Of a stretch of DNA of 64,000 bases, positions 56,501-64,000 are shown in pieces. Where the stretch lies: positions 2,881,258 through 2,945,257 of the forward strand of contig NZ_OY782578.1 in NCBI RefSeq assembly GCF_963677945.1, in the 5' to 3' direction. A program made the position numbers and the translations under genes. The notes beneath the pieces were generated by a model. That model did no database searches. It was not told the origin of the DNA and saw only the letters and a list, made by a program, of their open reading frames with translations. Positions within the stretch are counted from its first letter, which is position 1; each line of letters begins with the position of its first letter. The DNA comes from an uncultured Bacteroides sp. GTDB lineage: Bacteria; Bacteroidota; Bacteroidia; Bacteroidales; Bacteroidaceae.

Positions 56501-57937
56501 TTAGATAATACCTTTAACTGTTTCAAGCATACCTTTTTCCTGAATAGAATTCAAGTTAGCGATTACTTTTTCTGTTAACCCTGAAACTTTGTTCAAATCT
56601 TCACCCCAGATCATTTCAGAAGCTAAAACACCTTCTGCAACTGTCTTAGTGCAACCTGTTGCCCAAAGTTTAGCAAGAAGATCGATGATAGCCTGGTCAT
56701 CGTTAGGAACGATAGTGTCTTCACCACGTTTGCCACCTTTGTAGTAAGTGATGATTCCGGCTAAACCAAGAACGATACCTGCAGGAAGTTCACCCTTACG
56801 TTCTAAATAAGTCTTCAAACCTGGAAGGTCGCGAGTTTTGAATTTAGGGAATGAGTTAAGCATGATTGAAGTAACAAAGTGCTTAACGAATGGGTTGCAG
56901 AAGCGTTCCATAACGTCTTTACCGAATTTTTCAAGTTCAGCTTTTGGTAAGTTTAATGTTTCAAGTAATTCTTCGAACATTACTTTGTGAACGAATTTAC
57001 CGATAACAGCATCTTCGCAGCATTCTCTTACTGTATTCAAACCAGAAAGATAACCTACTGGAGAAAGTACAGTGTGAGGGCCATTCAATAAAGTAACTTT
57101 TCTTTCGTGGTAAGGAGCTTCAGAAGGAACGAACAATACGTTCAAACCAGCTTTGTCAGCAGGGAATTCTTTAGCGATAGATTGAGGAGCTTCGATAACC
57201 CACAAGTGGAAGATTTCAGCCTGAACAACCATTTTATCTTCAATCTGAATTCTATCAAGAATTTCGTTGATAGTAGCACGAGGATATCCAGGAACAATAC
57301 GGTCAACCAATGTACAGTAAACACCGCAAGCTGTTTCGAACCAAGTTTTGAATTCTTCTCCAAGGTTCCAAAGTTCAATATATTGTTCAATACATTTCTT
57401 TAATTCTTTACCATTCAAGAAGATCAATTCGCATGGGAAGATAATCAAACCTTTGTCTGCAGCTCCGTTGAATGTTTTGAAACGGTGATATAATAACTGA
57501 GTTAATTTTCCTGGATAAGAAGATGCAGGAGCATCAGTTAATTTGCATGAAGGATCGAATGCGATACCTGCTTCAGTTGTGTTAGAAATAACGAAACGCA
57601 TTTCAGGGTTTTCAGCAAGCTTCATGAATTCGTCATTCTGAGTATATGGATTCAAAGCGCGGCTGATTACGTCGATCATTTCAATGCTGTTCACCTCTTT
57701 ACCTTTGTCTAATCCTTGAAGATTAAGGTGATAAAGGCAATCTTGTTCATTTAGCATATCAATCATACCTTTTTCAATAGGTTGAACAACAACAACGCTG
57801 CTATTGAAATCAGCTTTCTGATTCATGTTATAAACGATCCAGTCTACAAATGCACGTAAAAAGTTTCCTTCTCCAAACTGAATAATACGTTCAGGATATT
57901 TGTTTGCCTGAACATTTTGTCTGTTTAATGGTTTCAT
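56501..57937 (-). CDS. uxaB: Tagaturonate reductase (altronate oxidoreductase)
   Basis: 478 aa of the mannitol/altronate dehydrogenase family: NAD-binding start (IIQFGEGNFLRAFVDW), a central LNGPHTVLSPVGYLSGL (Lys-free variant seen in UxaB) and a helical C-terminal domain. Converts tagaturonate to altronate in galacturonate breakdown. It is divergent from uxaC, whose product supplies tagaturonate, and shares a regulatory region with it. Confidence 0.93.
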   Translation of the reverse strand: MKPLNRQNVQANKYPERIIQFGEGNFLRAFVDWIVYNMNQKADFNSSVVVVQPIEKGMIDMLNEQDCLYHLNLQGLDKGKEVNSIEMIDVISRALNPYTQNDEFMKLAENPEMRFVISNTTEAGIAFDPSCKLTDAPASSYPGKLTQLLYHRFKTFNGAADKGLIIFPCELIFLNGKELKKCIEQYIELWNLGEEFKTWFETACGVYCTLVDRIVPGYPRATINEILDRIQIEDKMVVQAEIFHLWVIEAPQSIAKEFPADKAGLNVLFVPSEAPYHERKVTLLNGPHTVLSPVGYLSGLNTVRECCEDAVIGKFVHKVMFEELLETLNLPKAELEKFGKDVMERFCNPFVKHFVTSIMLNSFPKFKTRDLPGLKTYLERKGELPAGIVLGLAGIITYYKGGKRGEDTIVPNDDQAIIDLLAKLWATGCTKTVAEGVLASEMIWGEDLNKVSGLTEKVIANLNSIQEKGMLETVKGII

Positions 57938-58251
57938 TTCTTTTATTTTATAAAGTTCTTAATACTATGATTTCAATGACTTATTATCAAGGAAACTGTA
58001 CCCACTATTTTCGAATTTTATTGTTGTTTGGTTACAAAATCTCATTCGTGTTCGATAACAGTTTAAATATCATAAATAATATGCGCAAATATACGAATAA
58101 TTTTGTTATTCCAAATTAAATTTCTACTTTCGTGTGCGATAACGGTTAATAAATCTAAAATAGAAAATAACGATATAAGGCTAATAATTAGCGTTATATC
58201 TATCTTTAATATAGTAGTAACAATTTTAAATACTTAAAACGTTATATTAAA
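57938..58251. promoter_or_regulatory. uxaB-uxaC intergenic control region with paired operators
   Basis: 314 bp. Two 20-bp direct repeats share 17 of 20 bases: TTCGTGTTCGATAACAGTTT (58045-58064) and TTCGTGTGCGATAACGGTTA (58129-58148), centres 84 bp apart (about eight helical turns). The core GT-n2-TCGA-n2-AC is LacI-type in form. TATCTTTA at 58201 is a possible -7 box for uxaC. A hexuronate-responsive LacI-family repressor is the likely reader; its gene is not in view. Confidence 0.65.
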
Positions 58252-59658
58252 ATGAAGAATTTTATGGATGAAAATTTCTTGTTGCAAACTAAAACTGCAC
58301 AAGAATTGTATCACGAACATGCGGCTAAAATGCCTATTATTGACTACCACTGTCATTTAGTTCCTAAAATGGTTGCTGACGACCACAAGTTTCGTTCATT
58401 AACTGAAATATGGTTAGGTGGAGACCACTACAAATGGCGTGCAATGCGTACAAACGGTGTAGACGAACGTTTTTGCACCGGTACTGATACTTCTGACTGG
58501 GAAAAGTTTGAAAAATGGGCTGAAACAGTTCCTTATACAATGAGAAATCCTCTTTACCACTGGACTCATCTGGAACTTAAGACTGCGTTTGGCATCAATA
58601 AGATTCTTAATAAAGATACTGCCCGCGAAATATTCGACGAATGTAATGAGAAATTAGCTATGCCTGAATATTCAGCACGTGGAATGATGACTCGTTATAA
58701 CGTAGAAGCTGTTTGTACTACTGATGATCCAATTGATTCTTTGGAGTATCACATTGCTACAAGAAATAGTGGCTTTGCAACTAAGATGTTGCCTACATGG
58801 CGTCCTGATAAAGCTATGGCTGTAGAAGTTCCTGCTGATTTCCGCGCTTATATTGAAAAATTAGCTGAAGTTAGTGGTGTTACTATCAATACTTTCGACG
58901 ATGTTGTTGCTGCATTGAAAGTTCGTCATGACTTCTTCGCAAGCCTTGGCTGTAAACTGTCTGATCATGGTATTGAAGAGTTTTACGCTGAAGATTATAC
59001 TGATGCAGAGATCAAAGCTATCTTCAATAAAGTATACGGTGGTGCTGAACTTACAAAAGAAGAAATCCTGAAATTCAAATCTGCAATGCTTGTTGTATTT
59101 GCTGAAATGGATCACGAAAAAGGATGGACTCAACAATTCCACTACGGAGCTATCCGTAACAATAACACTCGTATGTTCGAGAAACTAGGTCCTGATACAG
59201 GTTTCGATTCTATCGGCGAATTCAACACTGCTAAAGCAATGTCTAAGTTCCTGAATCGTCTTGATTACAATGACAAGCTTACTAAAACAATCCTTTATAA
59301 CTTGAATCCATGTGCAAACGAAGTAATTGCAACTATGCTTGGTAACTTCCAGGATGGTAAGATTGCAGGTAAGATTCAGTTTGGTTCTGGATGGTGGTTC
59401 CTTGATCAGAAAGATGGTATGGAAAAACAAATGAATGCTCTTTCTGTTCTTGGTTTATTGAGCCGTTTCGTTGGTATGTTGACAGACTCTCGTAGCTTTA
59501 TGTCATATCCTCGTCACGAATACTTCCGTCGTACATTGTGTAACCTTGTAGGTCGTGATGTAGAAAATGGCGAACTTCCTGCTTCTGAAATGAAATTCAT
59601 CGGTCAGATGATTGAAGATATCAGCTATAACAACGCTAAGAATTTCTTCCAATTTTAA
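58252..59658 (+). CDS. uxaC: Glucuronate isomerase
   Basis: 468 aa, amidohydrolase-like barrel. Isomerises glucuronate to fructuronate and galacturonate to tagaturonate, the first step of hexuronate use. IIDYHCHLVPKMVADDHKF is the metal-binding start; TTDDPIDSLEYH and FHYGAIRNNNTRMFEKLG are typical. Single gene with its own divergent promoter. Confidence 0.96.
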   Translation: MKNFMDENFLLQTKTAQELYHEHAAKMPIIDYHCHLVPKMVADDHKFRSLTEIWLGGDHYKWRAMRTNGVDERFCTGTDTSDWEKFEKWAETVPYTMRNPLYHWTHLELKTAFGINKILNKDTAREIFDECNEKLAMPEYSARGMMTRYNVEAVCTTDDPIDSLEYHIATRNSGFATKMLPTWRPDKAMAVEVPADFRAYIEKLAEVSGVTINTFDDVVAALKVRHDFFASLGCKLSDHGIEEFYAEDYTDAEIKAIFNKVYGGAELTKEEILKFKSAMLVVFAEMDHEKGWTQQFHYGAIRNNNTRMFEKLGPDTGFDSIGEFNTAKAMSKFLNRLDYNDKLTKTILYNLNPCANEVIATMLGNFQDGKIAGKIQFGSGWWFLDQKDGMEKQMNALSVLGLLSRFVGMLTDSRSFMSYPRHEYFRRTLCNLVGRDVENGELPASEMKFIGQMIEDISYNNAKNFFQF

Positions 59659-59711
59659 GAAATAAAACCATTAATACAGTCCTTTTGGACAACCAAATGA
59701 AAAGGGATGCT

Positions 59712-60728
59712 CTATCGGGCATCCCTTTCTTTATATATTCTTTCGATAATATCTACTACTTTTAAGCCATCCATGGCATTTGTGGTAATTGATGCATTAC
59801 CATTGAGCTTGTCTATTACGTTTTGTATTACGTAATGGTGGTTTTGTGCCGAGCCTTTATAAGGGCCATAATCATTTGGAGGATTAGATGGAGCCAGAGC
59901 GGGCATCGTATAATCTTTGATGTGGCAGTATTTAACCTCATTCATATACTGTCCAGCAACTTTTATAGAACCATTTTCGGCAATGATAGTCATACTGCTT
60001 TCCAGATTCCTGTCCCATACAGCAGTAGAATAATTCAGGCTCCCCGACCCTCCTTTTACGAAATCAAAAAGAACGCTCCCGCTGTCTTCAAAGTCTGTCA
60101 GCGATTGGTGGTTAAAGTCGTAGAATGAGCCTTTTATGTTGGCTATGTCACCAAATAACCAATACATAATATCCACAAAATGAGAGAATTGAGTAAATAA
60201 AGTTCCACCATCCATTTCGGTGGTTCCGTGCCAGTTTCCCGATTTATAATATCGCTCATCACGGTTCCAGAGGCAGTTTAGCTGAACGGAATACAACTTT
60301 CCTAATATCCCACTCTCAACAACTTCTTTCAGCCAAACAGAAGGTGGTGAGTAGCGGTTTTGCATTACACAAAACACATCACACCCTCTCTTCTTGCTCT
60401 TTGCTAATATCTGTTCTGCATCCAGTCTTGAGAGCGCCATTGGTTTTTCAATAACAACATGTTTGCCTGAATCAAGCGCTTTTAAGGCTAACTCAGCATG
60501 AAGTCCGTTGGGAACGCAGATGTTTACTACATCAATATCCTTCTCATTTGCGAGTAGTTCGCTCAGAGAATTATAAAAAATCTCCGAAAGAGCTGAAATA
60601 CCCAGCTCTTTCGGAGAAATAATATCGCATATTGCTGCTAATTCCGCTTGTTCATTCCGGCGGATCATTTCGGCATGTCGTTTGCCGATGTGCCCCATCC
60701 CGATAACTGCAAAGCGGACCTTCTTCAT
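59712..60728 (-). CDS. Gfo/Idh/MocA-family oxidoreductase
   Basis: 338 aa with an N-terminal Rossmann fold (VRFAVIGMGHIGKRHAEMI), the catalytic EKP motif (VVIEKPMAL) and the substrate domain with DGGTLFTQFSHFVDIMYWLFGD, in which the His is the probable catalytic base. Relatives act on UDP-sugars (for example WlbA-type dehydrogenases of surface polysaccharide synthesis); the exact substrate is unknown. An upstream ATG at 60758 lies inside proS and is less likely than the ATG used, 7 bp after the proS stop. A 15-bp perfect hairpin lies inside the gene. Confidence 0.88.
   Translation of the reverse strand: MKKVRFAVIGMGHIGKRHAEMIRRNEQAELAAICDIISPKELGISALSEIFYNSLSELLANEKDIDVVNICVPNGLHAELALKALDSGKHVVIEKPMALSRLDAEQILAKSKKRGCDVFCVMQNRYSPPSVWLKEVVESGILGKLYSVQLNCLWNRDERYYKSGNWHGTTEMDGGTLFTQFSHFVDIMYWLFGDIANIKGSFYDFNHQSLTDFEDSGSVLFDFVKGGSGSLNYSTAVWDRNLESSMTIIAENGSIKVAGQYMNEVKYCHIKDYTMPALAPSNPPNDYGPYKGSAQNHHYVIQNVIDKLNGNASITTNAMDGLKVVDIIERIYKERDAR
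60581..60617. repeat. Perfect 15-bp hairpin inside the Gfo/Idh gene
   Basis: TCTCCGAAAGAGCTG (60581-60595) and its complement (60603-60617) with a 7-base loop, within the coding sequence for ISPKELGISALSEIF. GC content is higher than in the flanks. Confidence 0.7.
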
Positions 60729-60735
60729 TTTTTTA

Positions 60736-62217
60736 TTAGTAAGAACGCGCAAATACAACTCTGCAAGCAGATGGCTTACCTGTAACCATACACTTTCCTG
60801 GAGTTTTATCGCCGTTTAATGGAATACAGCGGATAGTTGCCTTAGTTTCTTCTTTAATCTTCTCTTCTGTTTCAGTTGTTCCGTCCCAGTGAGCAAGAAT
60901 AAATCCGCCTTCTTCGATCTTTTCCTTGAATTCTTCGTAAGAATCAACAGTGATAGTATGAGTTTCACGATAATCGTATGCTTTCTTAAAGATATTAGCC
61001 TGAATATCATCAAGCAGATTCTTCACGTAAGTTTCAATGTTATCGCATGTTACAGTTTCCTTTTCCAGAGTATCACGACGCATAACCTCTACTGTATTGT
61101 TTTCAAGGTCGCGGCCACCCATAACCAAACGAACAGGAACACCTCTTAATTCGTAATCTGCGAATTTGAATCCCGGGCGCTTGTTGTCTGAATTATCATA
61201 TTTGAATGAAATTCCTAATGCTTTTAGCTTAGCTGTTATTCCAGCTACTTTTTCATTGATGGCATTTAGTTGTTCTTCATTCTTATAAATTGGAACGATA
61301 ACTACCTGGAATGGAGCCAATTTAGGAGGAAGTACCAAACCATTGTCGTCAGAGTGAGTCATAATCAAGGCACCCATCAAACGAGTGGAAACACCCCATG
61401 AAGTTGCCCATACATATTCCATTTCGTTGTTCTTGTTTACGAACTGAACATCGAATGCCTTGGCGAAGTTCTGACCAAGGAAGTGAGAAGTACCCGATTG
61501 AAGAGCCTTTCCATCCTGCATCATTGCTTCAATGGTATATGTATCAAGTGCACCAGCGAAACGTTCGTTGGCAGACTTAACTCCCTTTACAACAGGAACA
61601 GCCATGAAGTTTTCAGCAAAATCAGCATATACATTAAGCATCTTCTTAGCTTCTTCTTCAGCTTCTTCGCGAGTTGCGTGAGCTGTGTGTCCTTCCTGCC
61701 ACAAGAACTCAGCAGTACGAAGGAATAAACGGGTGCGCATTTCCCAACGGAAAACGTTTGCCCATTGGTTACACAAGATTGGAAGGTCGCGGTATGACTG
61801 AATCCAATTTTTATATGTGTTCCAGATAATAGTTTCTGAAGTTGGACGAATAATGAGTTCCTCTTCAAGTTTAGCTGCCGGGTCAACAACTACACCCGAA
61901 CCATCTTCTGCATTTTTCAGACGGTAGTGAGTTACCACAGCACATTCCTTAGCAAAACCTTCAACGTGCTCTGCTTCGCGGCTTAAAAATGATTTAGGAA
62001 TCAGCAAAGGGAAATAAGCATTAACGTGTCCTGTTTCCTTAAACATGTCATCCAACTGACGTTGAATCTTTTCCCAGATAGCGTATCCATAAGGCTTAAT
62101 TACCATACATCCACGTACTGCAGATGCTTCTGCCAAATCAGCTTTTACTACCAATTCATTGTACCATTGCGAATAATTCTCGCTGCGTTTGGTAAGTCCT
62201 TTTAGTTCCTTTGCCAT
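60736..62217 (-). CDS. proS: Prolyl-tRNA synthetase
   Basis: 493 aa. The short, eukaryote-like ProRS type (no editing insertion). Class II core with [12 protein letters not shown] (motif 2 region), [25 protein letters not shown], anticodon-binding domain, and a C-terminal zinc-binding-like extension with few Cys ([26 protein letters not shown]). The length is normal. The Gfo/Idh gene follows at 7 bp and may be cotranscribed. Confidence 0.96.
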   Translation of the reverse strand: MAKELKGLTKRSENYSQWYNELVVKADLAEASAVRGCMVIKPYGYAIWEKIQRQLDDMFKETGHVNAYFPLLIPKSFLSREAEHVEGFAKECAVVTHYRLKNAEDGSGVVVDPAAKLEEELIIRPTSETIIWNTYKNWIQSYRDLPILCNQWANVFRWEMRTRLFLRTAEFLWQEGHTAHATREEAEEEAKKMLNVYADFAENFMAVPVVKGVKSANERFAGALDTYTIEAMMQDGKALQSGTSHFLGQNFAKAFDVQFVNKNNEMEYVWATSWGVSTRLMGALIMTHSDDNGLVLPPKLAPFQVVIVPIYKNEEQLNAINEKVAGITAKLKALGISFKYDNSDNKRPGFKFADYELRGVPVRLVMGGRDLENNTVEVMRRDTLEKETVTCDNIETYVKNLLDDIQANIFKKAYDYRETHTITVDSYEEFKEKIEEGGFILAHWDGTTETEEKIKEETKATIRCIPLNGDKTPGKCMVTGKPSACRVVFARSY

Positions 62218-62259
62218 TATAATATATTTTTAAATTTTATTTTTCTCTATTTTGAGACG

Positions 62260-62267
62260 CAAAAGTA
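62260..62267 (-). promoter_or_regulatory. -7 element of proS
   Basis: Minus-strand TACTTTTG, exact consensus, 42 bp before the proS ATG. Confidence 0.5.
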
Positions 62268-62395
62268 ATCATTTTAGATGAAGAAGTTAAATTTTCGTCT
62301 AATAAAATTGCTGTGAGAAAGCGGCACTTCCGGTGAGGAAAAAATAATTAGCCGCGGGATGTTGCTGAAACTCCGATTATGTTTTTATATTCTCC

Positions 62396-62483
62396 TGTAC
62401 AAAACAATTAATTCTTTTGTACAGAAGATTGCATTGTTTTGTACAAAAGAAAACATTCTTTTGTACAAGGATACAATAAAGTC
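62396..62483. repeat. TGTACA 22-bp tandem array B (four units)
   Basis: TGTACA at 62396, 62418, 62440 and 62462, again exactly 22 bp apart. The first unit matches the second unit of array A at 20 of 22 bases. Lies in the 383-bp gap between proS and the YciI gene, both on the minus strand. The rest of that gap holds no frame that I can support. Confidence 0.85.
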
Positions 62484-62600
62484 CCGCCTGCTTTTTAAAA
62501 ACATCCGGTGATTCTTTGCAAATAGCTCGCTTGGTTTTAATTTTTCTTGGAATGAGCTTACAGTTTCCCGGGGTATTCCTATAGTCGGTTTACGCTAAAA

Positions 62601-62885
62601 TCAGATAAATTTCTCGAATTCTTCTGCAAATTTGGTTGGTTCGAATTCCAGAATCTCGTATTTTGCCACTTCGTAAGCGTAGAATGGATCTTCTTTAATT
62701 AATTCCTCTACCTCTTCTTTTCGAGAAGCTTTGCATAAAATAACGCCACCTATTCTGGGATTTCTTCTGCCGGAAGCTATAAATGTGCCATTTGCGTAGT
62801 TTCTGTCTAGATAAACTCTGTGAGCAGCTAAGTGACGATCAACTTCTTCGAGCGGCTTTTGGTAAGTTAATAGTAAGATAAACAT
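62601..62885 (-). CDS. YciI-like protein
   Basis: 94 aa, ferredoxin-like fold of the YciI family. The putative catalytic His of HRVYL (residue 22) and an Asp are present: VDRHLAAHRVYLDRNYANGT, then FIASGRRNPRIGGVILCKA. Family members bind small ligands or act as stand-alone enzymes; the role here is unknown. Single gene preceding proS by 380 bp. Confidence 0.88.
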   Translation of the reverse strand: MFILLLTYQKPLEEVDRHLAAHRVYLDRNYANGTFIASGRRNPRIGGVILCKASRKEEVEELIKEDPFYAYEVAKYEILEFEPTKFAEEFEKFI

Positions 62886-62957
62886 AGAACCTCCTTTTTA
62901 AAATGTGTATTAAGAGAAAAAGCCTGCGGAGCGACCTGCAGGCTTTGTTAATCTATG

Positions 62958-63030
62958 AGCGAAAAACGGGGCTCGAACCCGCGACCCCAACCTTGGGAAG
63001 GTTGTGCTCTACCAACTGAGCTACTTTCGC
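62958..63030 (-). tRNA. tRNA-Gly (anticodon CCC)
   Basis: 73 nt; acceptor GCGAAAG, anticodon stem CAACC/GGTTG with loop TTCCCAA. It differs from the neighbouring Gly(GCC) tRNAs in a few positions only, so it may have arisen from them. Confidence 0.9.
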
Positions 63031-63099
63031 GATTATAACTTTATTCAAAACAATAAAGACCTTAGCCTGATAAAGGAAAGGTCTAGATTAGTATTTTGG

Positions 63100-63172
63100 A
63101 GCGAAAGACGGGACTCGAACCCGCGACCCTAACCTTGGCAAGGTTATGCTCTACCAACTGAGCTACTTTCGC
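63100..63172 (-). tRNA. tRNA-Gly (anticodon GCC)
   Basis: 73 nt; anticodon loop TTGCCAA. Same sequence as the copy at 63434. Confidence 0.95.
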
Positions 63173-63196
63173 AAATATTTTAATGTCCGCTTTATG

Positions 63197-63280
63197 TGAA
63201 GAGAAGGAGACTCGAACTCCCACGACATAATTGTCACTACCCCCTCAAAGTAGCGCGTCTACCAATTCCGCCACCTCTCC
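63197..63280 (-). tRNA. tRNA-Leu (anticodon GAG)
   Basis: 84 nt, class II with a long variable arm; acceptor GGAGAGG, anticodon loop TTGAGGG, discriminator A as needed for Leu identity. Confidence 0.93.
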
Positions 63281-63309
63281 AACATAATAAAATCTGATGC
63301 GTCTCGCAG

Positions 63310-63392
63310 TGCCCAGAACAAGACTCGAACTTGCACGTCATTGCTAACACTAGTACCTGAAACTAGCGCGTCTACCATTCCGCCACCTGGGC
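63310..63392 (-). tRNA. tRNA-Leu (anticodon CAG)
   Basis: 83 nt, class II; acceptor GCCCAGG, anticodon loop TTCAGGT, discriminator A. Confidence 0.93.
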
Positions 63393-63433
63393 ATTAATAA
63401 CGACAATTAGCCGCCGACGCACTCAAATTTTAG

Positions 63434-63506
63434 AGCGAAAGACGGGACTCGAACCCGCGACCCTAACCTTGGCAAGGTTATGCTCTACCAACTGAGCTAC
63501 TTTCGC
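63434..63506 (-). tRNA. tRNA-Gly (anticodon GCC), second copy
   Basis: 73 nt; anticodon loop TTGCCAA. First gene of the cluster, directly after the promoter. Confidence 0.95.
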
Positions 63507-63517
63507 GATTGCGGTTG

Positions 63518-63548
63518 CAAAAGTAGCTCTTTTTTCTAAAACTCCAAA
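63518..63548 (-). promoter_or_regulatory. Promoter of the Gly/Leu tRNA cluster
   Basis: On the minus strand TTTG (63545-63548), 19 bp, TACTTTTG (63518-63525): a full match to the Bacteroides consensus. Confidence 0.85.
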
Positions 63549-63597
63549 TATTTTGCTCACTTTTTTAACGGAAAAATATGCATTTGTATTTGGGTAT

Positions 63598-64000
63598 TTA
63601 GCACATCCTGTCGCGATAATCTTCGTAACAGAAAGACTTATAAAGATTTAACTCGTTTTTTGAAGTCCAGAGAGCAATGTCTGGATGTTGAATTCCATTG
63701 AACATATTTGTTTTCACCATAGTGTAATGAATCATATCTTCAAAGATAATTTTCTCCCCAATCTTTAATTCGTGATCGAAGCTCCAGTCGCCCATGTAAT
63801 CTCCGCTCAGGCAGCTATTACCGCCTAAACGATATACAAACTTGCCCGGAACGGCTTCTGATATTGCTCCGCGAACTGCCGGCTGATAAGGCATTTCAAG
63901 ACAATCGGGCATGTGACAGGTGAAGCTGACATTAAGAATGGCAGTTTTAATGCCTTTGTTTTCTACAATATCTACAACAGAAGAGACCAATACGCCCGTC
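63598..64000 (-). CDS. nspC: Carboxynorspermidine decarboxylase, C-terminal part
   Basis: The frame runs off the right edge, so the N-terminal half is missing; 134 residues are visible (a TTG codon at 63990 is internal, not a start). The stretch NVSFTCHMPDCLEMPYQP and RLGGNSCLSGDYMGDW are typical of the C-terminal barrel of the PLP-dependent alanine-racemase-fold NspC. CLSGD supplies the active-site Cys and Asp. It makes spermidine-type polyamines by decarboxylating carboxy(nor)spermidine. Confidence 0.92.
   Translation of the reverse strand, partial: TGVLVSSVVDIVENKGIKTAILNVSFTCHMPDCLEMPYQPAVRGAISEAVPGKFVYRLGGNSCLSGDYMGDWSFDHELKIGEKIIFEDMIHYTMVKTNMFNGIQHPDIALWTSKNELNLYKSFCYEDYRDRMC

Overview
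This 64-kb window is a chromosomal segment of a member of the Bacteroidales, most probably a Bacteroides species. The basis is: a complete batA-E aerotolerance operon; promoters matching the Bacteroides -33/-7 consensus (TTTG, about 19-21 bp, TAnnTTTG); mostly absent Shine-Dalgarno sequences; an rpmB-rpmG-DUF4295 ribosomal cluster; SPII-exported glycoside hydrolases; and low GC. The assignment rests on gene content only; no database search was possible.

Layout. 1-4 kb: end of an unidentified gene, a GH35 beta-galactosidase lipoprotein and a GH53 endo-galactanase lipoprotein (beta-galactan breakdown). 4-10.5 kb: a giant TamB/AsmA-like envelope protein (minus), an OmpR-type regulator with a degenerate receiver, and a methionine aminopeptidase with an N-terminal extension. 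10.6-12.8 kb: a 22-bp-period repeat array, a group II intron with its reverse transcriptase, and a CCCTCACT repeat element. 13-20.8 kb: tsaD-cinA, rpmB-rpmG-DUF4295, ftsY-rimO, HU, and an HU-transmembrane-LysM fusion. 21-30.2 kb: moxR-DUF58-batA-B-C-D-E and a PAP2 phosphatase. 30.3-43.5 kb: a small DNA-binding-like protein, a DUF2007-Usp-Usp fusion, a TPR protein with gyrA, clpC, htpG, and a patatin/outer-membrane-barrel fusion. 43.5-49.8 kb: three tandem identical tRNA-Arg(ACG) genes, a second CCCTCACT element, dapA, ligA, trmD, pyrD and pyrK. 49.8-55.6 kb: a XRE regulator next to about 850 bp of gene-free AT-rich DNA carrying many TACA-WW-TGTA sites, then holA, AMP nucleosidase, a lone HSDR_N-type protein, a zinc-ribbon coiled-coil protein and a Nif3 family protein. 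55.6-64 kb: divergent uxaB/uxaC with paired operator-like repeats, a Gfo/Idh/MocA oxidoreductase, proS, a YciI-like protein, a five-tRNA cluster (Gly, Leu) and the 3' part of nspC.

Most genes are core housekeeping functions. The unusual signals are mainly non-coding: (i) two intergenic arrays of four 22-bp units starting with the palindrome TGTACA (20.8 and 62.4 kb), plus a third array with the same 22-bp period but a different GC-rich palindromic core (10.65 kb); (ii) the TACA-WW-TGTA site field beside the XRE gene; (iii) the paired uxaB/uxaC operators; and (iv) the group II intron abutting a repeat element that also occurs beside the tRNA-Arg cluster. The most unusual protein architecture is HU-TM-LysM, which could join the nucleoid to the cell wall.
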